Below, one piece after another: positions 59,505 through 64,000 of a DNA stretch of 64,000 bases (position 1 is its first letter; each line of letters begins with the position of its first letter). The DNA comes from Oceanobacillus sp. FSL K6-2867 (GTDB lineage Bacteria > Bacillota > Bacilli > Bacillales > Amphibacillaceae): the NCBI RefSeq assembly GCF_037963145.1, contig NZ_CP150144.1, forward strand, positions 3,100,001-3,164,000. The letters are read 5' to 3'. The position numbers were made by a program, and so were the translations under genes. The notes below the pieces were generated by a model. The model did not search any database and was not told the DNA's origin. It saw only the letters and a list, made by a program, of their open reading frames with translations.

Positions 59505-59935
59505 ACTTAATACGATTCTCCCTTTTTCCATTTTTTTCTTGCCCAACCAACAATATACTAAAGAATAGAAGAACAATAAAGCGTTATTTTTCAATAATTG
59601 TTTGAATCCTATATTTCGGTAAAAAGAGACTATTATTTCATAAGTATAAAAGAACGGCATATGAAATATACCTCCTACTAATTAATTAGTTATCGACTTG
59701 TATCACGGCTGAAAAATGATGAAAAGGGAATCAACGATAAATTGCATCTGGCCTGAATCAAAAGAAGTCGAATGAGATAGAGATTAAATCCAAAAAATTA
59801 AGGAAATAGGGATTTTCGTATTCTTAATCATACAATTACAACGAATTTATAATAATTTTCCCATCATTCTCTCATTATGTTCTCATTTTTCAGCGGTATA
59901 TTGATTCGTAATAAAAACATTTGGAGGAATGTATC
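59505..59935. other. Divergent region between carbonic anhydrase and glycerate kinase
   Basis: On the minus strand the carbonic anhydrase frame stays open to 59660 with a strong AGGAGGT site there; I treat that as an alternative start. The remaining 275 bases are AT-rich with no gene and no operator I can recognise. Confidence 0.4.
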
Positions 59936-61123
59936 ATGAAAATCGTTATTGTACCGTCTGGATTTAAAGAATGTTTGGGCTCTGAGGAAGTGGCTTCAGC
60001 AATGGAACGTGGTGTAAGGCGGTTTGATCCGTTTATTAATATGGAAGTTATTCCAATGATTGATGGTGGAGAAGGATTTGCAAAGACGATCACTCATTTA
60101 AAAAATGGAGAATTAATATATAAAGAAGCTACAGGTCCTGTTGGGCAGAAAATATTAAGCCATTTTGGCGTTTTTGTTGAGAATGGAAAACGAACTGCCG
60201 TGATTGAAATGGCAGCAGTTGCTGGGCTGAAGCTCGTGCCTCGTGATCAACGAAATCCATTAAGAACAACTACCTATGGTGTAGGTGAGTTAATTTTAGC
60301 TGCGCTTGATTTAGGTGTTGATCGAATCTTAATCGGCTGTGGTGATTCTGGAACGTCAGATGGTGGTGCTGGAATGGCGCAAGCTTTAGGGGTTCAGTTT
60401 TTGGATAAGCAGCATCGATCAATTCCTATAAACGGGGGTAAGGATTTATTGAAGGTGGATTCTCTTAATCTAGCGAAATTAGATAAGCGCTTACAAACTG
60501 TTGCTATTGATGTTGCATGTAATTGGCAAAACATTTTATGTGGCGAGAATGGAGTGGCCAGAGTTTTCGGTCCGCAAAAAGGGGCCACCCCATTGCAAGT
60601 AGAAAAGTTATCAGCTGCTTTAGAGCATTATGCGGCGTTAATTCAGGAATCAGTTGGGATAGAGATAGGTTCATTGCCAGGGAGTGGTGCTTCTGGGGGA
60701 TTAGGTGCTGGTTTAATTGCATTTACCGGTGCAACATTACACCCACGTTTCAATATTATTATGGACTATATTAATATTGAGGAAAAAATTTCTACTGCTG
60801 ATATCGTATTCACTGCAGAAGGTAGTTTAGATTTTCAAACTCCAAATGGAAAAATTCCAGCGGAGGTTGCACGTATTGCGAAAAAGAATAACATCCCTGT
60901 GATTGCGATTACTGGGACAATCGGTAAAGGAGCAAATTTAAATTATCGTGCGGGTATAGATGCTTACAGTAGTATTATTCAAAAACCAACAACTTTAGAA
61001 AAGGCGATGAAAAGGGCGCCAAAGTGGATTGAGGAAAGTACAGAATGCATACTGCGACAAGTTGCTATTGGCTTAGGAATTGGTGAAAGAAAATTGCTAA
61101 GGGAAGGCATGAATCAAAAGTGA
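59936..61123 (+). CDS. glxK: Glycerate kinase (GarK/GlxK family)
   Basis: A 395-residue enzyme phosphorylating D-glycerate to a phosphoglycerate, linking it to glycolysis. KIVIVPSGFKECLGSEEVASAMERGVRRFD at residues 2-31 is the family start, then IPMIDGGEGFAKTITHLKNG, ATGPVG, GCGDSGTSDGGAGMAQALG near 135 and LPGSGASGGLGAGL near 248. GGAGG 7 bases before ATG 59936 decides the start. It overlaps the downstream carrier gene, so the two likely form a glycerate or related hydroxy acid uptake-and-use unit. Confidence 0.92.
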   Translation: MKIVIVPSGFKECLGSEEVASAMERGVRRFDPFINMEVIPMIDGGEGFAKTITHLKNGELIYKEATGPVGQKILSHFGVFVENGKRTAVIEMAAVAGLKLVPRDQRNPLRTTTYGVGELILAALDLGVDRILIGCGDSGTSDGGAGMAQALGVQFLDKQHRSIPINGGKDLLKVDSLNLAKLDKRLQTVAIDVACNWQNILCGENGVARVFGPQKGATPLQVEKLSAALEHYAALIQESVGIEIGSLPGSGASGGLGAGLIAFTGATLHPRFNIIMDYINIEEKISTADIVFTAEGSLDFQTPNGKIPAEVARIAKKNNIPVIAITGTIGKGANLNYRAGIDAYSSIIQKPTTLEKAMKRAPKWIEESTECILRQVAIGLGIGERKLLREGMNQK

Positions 61124-62568
61124 TGTCACGAATGGAGAAACGATTAGAAAAGCAGAATTGGATCAAATCACGGGTAAGCCAATTATCAACGAAGTCGTTC
61201 GTAATTATCAGCATACATGTCCTACTAATAGTACTGATCCTATCCATAGGTCGTTTAGATTTTAATGGAAAGATAGCTTTATTCGCATTTTTATCAGCAA
61301 TGACGCTATGGATCACAACTAAAATACCCGCAGGATTCGTAGCGATTACACTTATTATGTTTATCATTATGATGAATGCAGCAGGTACGGAATTGTTATA
61401 CAAATCACTATCTGAGAAGGTAGTATGGTTAATGATTGGTTCTTTTATTATCGGTGAAGCAGTGAAACGATCTGGATTAGCAGAACGATTAACACGTTCT
61501 GTATGCAGAAGGTCAACGAAAAAAAGCAATGTGCTTTTTGGAATAGGTTCGGTTTTCTTTGCATCTGCATTTTTCATTCCATCTACCTCAGGTCGAGCTG
61601 CATTATCTAAACCGATTGTGAATCAGCTAGGTGAAAAGCTTTCAACTAAAGAGCAACGCGTATTGGCTATTATTACACCTGTACTTATATTAATGAGCAC
61701 GTCAGCAACATTAATAGGTGCAGGATCTCATTTAATCGGAGTCTCTTTACTGGAAAGTACATCTGGTCAAACCATTTCGTATTTAAAATGGTTTCTATGG
61801 GGAGTGCCATTTGCGCTCGTTGTTACGCTTGTTTCATTTTTTATCATTAAATGGTGCTTGTGGCCAAAAGGTGAAACTGCAGAGATGGATGTAAAACCAG
61901 AAGAAAAAACAATGCAAGAAACTCAGTTATGTGGGGCTGAGAAGAAGACACTGATTTTGATTTCATTTTTAATTGCAGGCTGGATGACAGAAACGATCCA
62001 TGGCTATGATATTGCATTTATTACAATGATAGGTGCTATCCTGGTCATGATACCGAAATACGGGATCATTCGTTGGAAAGAAGGACTAGCGGCGGTATCT
62101 TGGAGTTTGATTTTATTTGTTGCTGCTGCAACGGCGCTAGGAAAAGTGTTAGTCGATACAGGTGTAGTCCACTGGATTGAAAACGAAATGCTGCATGTAC
62201 TGAATCTGTTTGTAGGAGCTCCAGATTGGCTCATTGTTTTCATTATCTTGGTTGTAACCGTAACGAGCCATTTGTATATTACCTCTCATTCGACACGAGC
62301 GATTATCTTTATTCCAAGTTTATTGATGTTTAGCGAGACAATAGGGGTTAATCCTGTTGCAGTTGTTTTCTTGAGTTTAATTGGGATGAACTATTGTGTT
62401 ACATTTCCGGTTAGTTCCAAAGCATTGCTGTTTTTTTATGAGGAAGGCGACATATCCTATGATGCTAGTAATCTATTAAAGATGAGTGCTATATTAATGC
62501 CCCTCTATATACTTCTTATGATGTTATTTTATTTTTCGTATTGGCAATGGGTAGGGATGGGATTATAG
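61123..62568 (+). CDS. SLC13/DASS-family anion permease, likely glycerate or hydroxy-acid carrier
   Basis: A 481-residue, 11-12 helix secondary carrier. SFIIGEAVKRSGLAERLTRSVCRR near residue 108, IPSTSGRAALSKPIV near 152 with the conserved Ser/Thr-rich tip and VTSHLYITSHSTRAIIFIPSLLMF near 385, its pseudo-symmetric partner, mark the divalent anion:sodium family. Starts are possible at GTG 61120 or ATG 61123, both overlapping the kinase stop, so translation is coupled. The substrate is inferred from the kinase. After an insertion-like charged loop near residue 260 the second half follows normally. Confidence 0.88.
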   Translation: MSRMEKRLEKQNWIKSRVSQLSTKSFVIISIHVLLIVLILSIGRLDFNGKIALFAFLSAMTLWITTKIPAGFVAITLIMFIIMMNAAGTELLYKSLSEKVVWLMIGSFIIGEAVKRSGLAERLTRSVCRRSTKKSNVLFGIGSVFFASAFFIPSTSGRAALSKPIVNQLGEKLSTKEQRVLAIITPVLILMSTSATLIGAGSHLIGVSLLESTSGQTISYLKWFLWGVPFALVVTLVSFFIIKWCLWPKGETAEMDVKPEEKTMQETQLCGAEKKTLILISFLIAGWMTETIHGYDIAFITMIGAILVMIPKYGIIRWKEGLAAVSWSLILFVAAATALGKVLVDTGVVHWIENEMLHVLNLFVGAPDWLIVFIILVVTVTSHLYITSHSTRAIIFIPSLLMFSETIGVNPVAVVFLSLIGMNYCVTFPVSSKALLFFYEEGDISYDASNLLKMSAILMPLYILLMMLFYFSYWQWVGMGL

Positions 62569-62616
62569 AAGCTTGCAACTGTAAGGATATTCATTTCTAC
62601 TAGTATTTAATTGAAA

Positions 62617-62639
62617 AAGGTGGAGAAACACTCCACCTT
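62617..62639. terminator. Bidirectional terminator between carrier and RpiR genes
   Basis: AAGGTGGAG / CTCCACCTT, a perfect 9-bp stem with 5-base loop. On the minus strand a run of T follows directly, suited to end the RpiR transcript; it also lies 48 bases after the carrier stop. Confidence 0.8.
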
Positions 62640-62729
62640 GTAAGTCACATTTATCAGAATAAGGCGTTCCAGAGTAACAGCCGTGTTTCTTAGCCGCATG
62701 CTAATAACAAATATACACAAGAAAATTAA

Positions 62730-63587
62730 TCATGTTGTTATGTTCTTTTCTTTCAATAAATCGCCCAATTTTTGCAAATGGTCTATAGAATGAGAGCTCG
62801 TTCGTTTGCCTATTTCTATTACAAGTGTTTCAAGCAGTGCCATAGTTGGTACAATGGAGTATTGTTTGTCGCTTGCTTGTGTATGAAAAACAATTTCAGC
62901 ATAAGAGGCTACCGGACAGGAGTAATGGTCAGTAATCAAGATAAAAGGATGCCCTTGTTGATAGCAATATTCTGCTACCTTTAAGCTTAATGTTGTAAAT
63001 GGCGACTGAGCTATTAAAATAAGCAGGTCACCTTTTTTAAATTGCAGGATCCGGTCAAAAATAAATTCATGATCATAGCTTAGTTGTCTTGTTTTCGGAT
63101 AAAATTCAGCAAGCAGATTCTCAAAATAAATCGCAGCCACTTTTGATGTGCGCAAACCTAAGACATTGATGGTATCCATGCGAAGTATTAATTGAACTGC
63201 TTTCTCCATGTTTTCAATTAAGTTATCATTCATCGTTTCATTTAATAGATAATTAATTTCATTCCAGGCAGTAGCCATTGCTGGGATTTCGGAATCTGAT
63301 TCATTATCTATAAAAGACCTTTGCAAATGCCACCAAGTAGAATTCCCCGAATTAATCGTAAAATGATGGAATTCCTTTTTAAATTCCTGAAAGCTATCAT
63401 AACCCAATGCTTTTACTACTCGTAATATAGTCGTTGTACCGATACCAACCTTTTCCGCTAGTTCGGTAATAGTTAAGACACCTACAGATTTGTAATTTTC
63501 AATGATGTATTCACAAAGGATTCTTTGTTTTTTCGGCAGGAAGTCCTTTTTGGATAATATGGTATCAAGAATATTGGGGTTGTCCAT
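62730..63587 (-). CDS. RpiR/MurR-family transcriptional regulator
   Basis: A 285-residue regulator. Residues 1-77 carry the RpiR helix-turn-helix (LTITELAEKVGIGTTTILRVVKALGYDSFQEFKKEF), and residues about 130-265 a SIS sugar-isomerase-like sensor domain (INVLGLRTSKVAAIYFENLL; GDLLILIAQSPFTTLSLKVAEYCYQQGHPFILITDHYSCPVASYAEIVF). Such proteins sense phosphorylated sugars or acids. It is convergent with the glycerate kinase/carrier pair and divergent from an unseen gene to the right, so either may be its target. Confidence 0.9.
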   Translation of the reverse strand: MDNPNILDTILSKKDFLPKKQRILCEYIIENYKSVGVLTITELAEKVGIGTTTILRVVKALGYDSFQEFKKEFHHFTINSGNSTWWHLQRSFIDNESDSEIPAMATAWNEINYLLNETMNDNLIENMEKAVQLILRMDTINVLGLRTSKVAAIYFENLLAEFYPKTRQLSYDHEFIFDRILQFKKGDLLILIAQSPFTTLSLKVAEYCYQQGHPFILITDHYSCPVASYAEIVFHTQASDKQYSIVPTMALLETLVIEIGKRTSSHSIDHLQKLGDLLKEKNITT

Positions 63588-63840
63588 TTCATATTCATTC
63601 CCTCTGTCAACATGGATTTTATACTAATACTTTAATGCTAACTTAATAATAATGAAGTCGTCAAGGGATGGAATTCCAACTTTACAGAATTTTTGGGATT
63701 TAATACTTTCTCTTAAAGAAATGAGACATCTTATAATCCATGTAAATAGGGAGAGCTTTTGATTGTTTATCCAAATTCCCCAGATTTTATAATTTAGTGT
63801 ATGAAAAAGGAAAAAAAGTACCTTTTCAAAATAAAAAGTG

Positions 63841-63869
63841 TTTACAATATTCCAAAACGCTGTTATTAT
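63841..63869 (+). promoter_or_regulatory. Sigma-A promoter near the window end
   Basis: TTTACA, a 17-base spacer and TATTAT. It lies about 40 bases before an AAGAGGAG ribosome site, so it probably drives the gene that begins near 63911. Confidence 0.6.
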
Positions 63870-63910
63870 TAAATTGAAGGTTCAGATTATTTTAAAAGAG
63901 GAGTGAATGT

Positions 63911-64000
63911 ATGAGGGATAAATCATGAAAACGAAGTAAACCACTGATTATCTATTGGTAGGGTGGTTGAACGATAGTTATTGCATTTGCTTTGGGAATC
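63911..64000 (+). pseudogene. Start of a gene cut by the window edge, frame apparently broken
   Basis: A ribosome site (AAGAGGAG) and ATG at 63911 are present, but the frame closes after five codons. Other frames give short stretches such as KPLIIYW and TIVIAFALGI that look like the first helix of a membrane transporter. A degenerate or mis-sequenced transporter gene is likely, but too little is visible to be sure. Confidence 0.3.

Noticed and set aside
1..64000. CRISPR arrays, tRNA or rRNA genes, prophage, conjugative elements
   Set aside because: No regularly spaced repeats, cloverleaf sequences, ribosomal RNA motifs, integrase, terminase or relaxase genes were found by reading both strands.

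Overview
The window is AT-rich DNA from a member of the Bacillaceae, most likely a halotolerant or soil genus near Oceanobacillus or Virgibacillus. This rests on strong GGAGG-type ribosome binding sites, a Spo0E-like sporulation phosphatase, a YxiN/DbpA-type helicase, many paralogous binding-protein transporters and an ectoine-hydrolase-like protein. I see no rRNA, tRNA, CRISPR array, prophage or intact insertion sequence. It reads as a run of catabolic islands, each with its own transporter and regulator.

Region 1 (1-8.5 kb): a TRAP transporter, two zinc alcohol dehydrogenases, an SDR, a transketolase split into two genes and an aldehyde dehydrogenase, all on +. The substrate is probably a polyol, sugar or sugar acid; no kinase is present. 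Region 2 (8.5-11 kb) is a decay zone with a broken 3-hydroxyacyl-CoA-type dehydrogenase, a broken zinc dehydrogenase and a gene tail. Region 3 (11-18 kb): an XRE-cupin regulator, a Spo0E-like protein, a flavin amine oxidase divergent from an EutQ-like cupin, and an SDR plus LLM flavin monooxygenase pair behind a clear TPP riboswitch. Region 4 (18-24 kb): a promoter with two LacI-type operators, a DapA-family lyase, LacI regulator, TctCBA transporter and PfkB kinase. Region 5 (24-26 kb): a secreted endonuclease and an internal fragment of dbpA. Region 6 (26-35 kb): a LacI regulator with palindromic operators and a hexuronate/hexonate operon (TRAP transporter, UxaB, zinc dehydrogenase, UxaE). 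Region 7 (35-42 kb): PucR regulator, DoeA-like hydrolase, Cys/Met-metabolism PLP enzyme, then intact dbpA.

Region 8 (43-54 kb) is a hydroxyproline island. A sigma-54 activator sits between two operons, each with a well-matched -24/-12 promoter. The operons together encode the three parts of a D-hydroxyproline dehydrogenase, a proline-racemase-family epimerase, a second racemase-like protein that lacks both catalytic cysteines, a pyrroline-hydroxycarboxylate deaminase, an aldehyde dehydrogenase and an AGCS symporter. Region 9 (54-64 kb): a candidate type I toxin with antisense RNA, a YeeE/TsuA-like transporter, VanZ and LCP proteins, alpha-carbonic anhydrase, glycerate kinase with an SLC13 carrier, and an RpiR regulator.

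The most notable points are the TPP riboswitch in front of an SDR/LLM pair, the candidate toxin-antitoxin locus, the cysteine-less racemase paralogue, and a repeated operator-like motif at the amine oxidase/cupin locus. All identifications come from reading the sequence; no database search was run.
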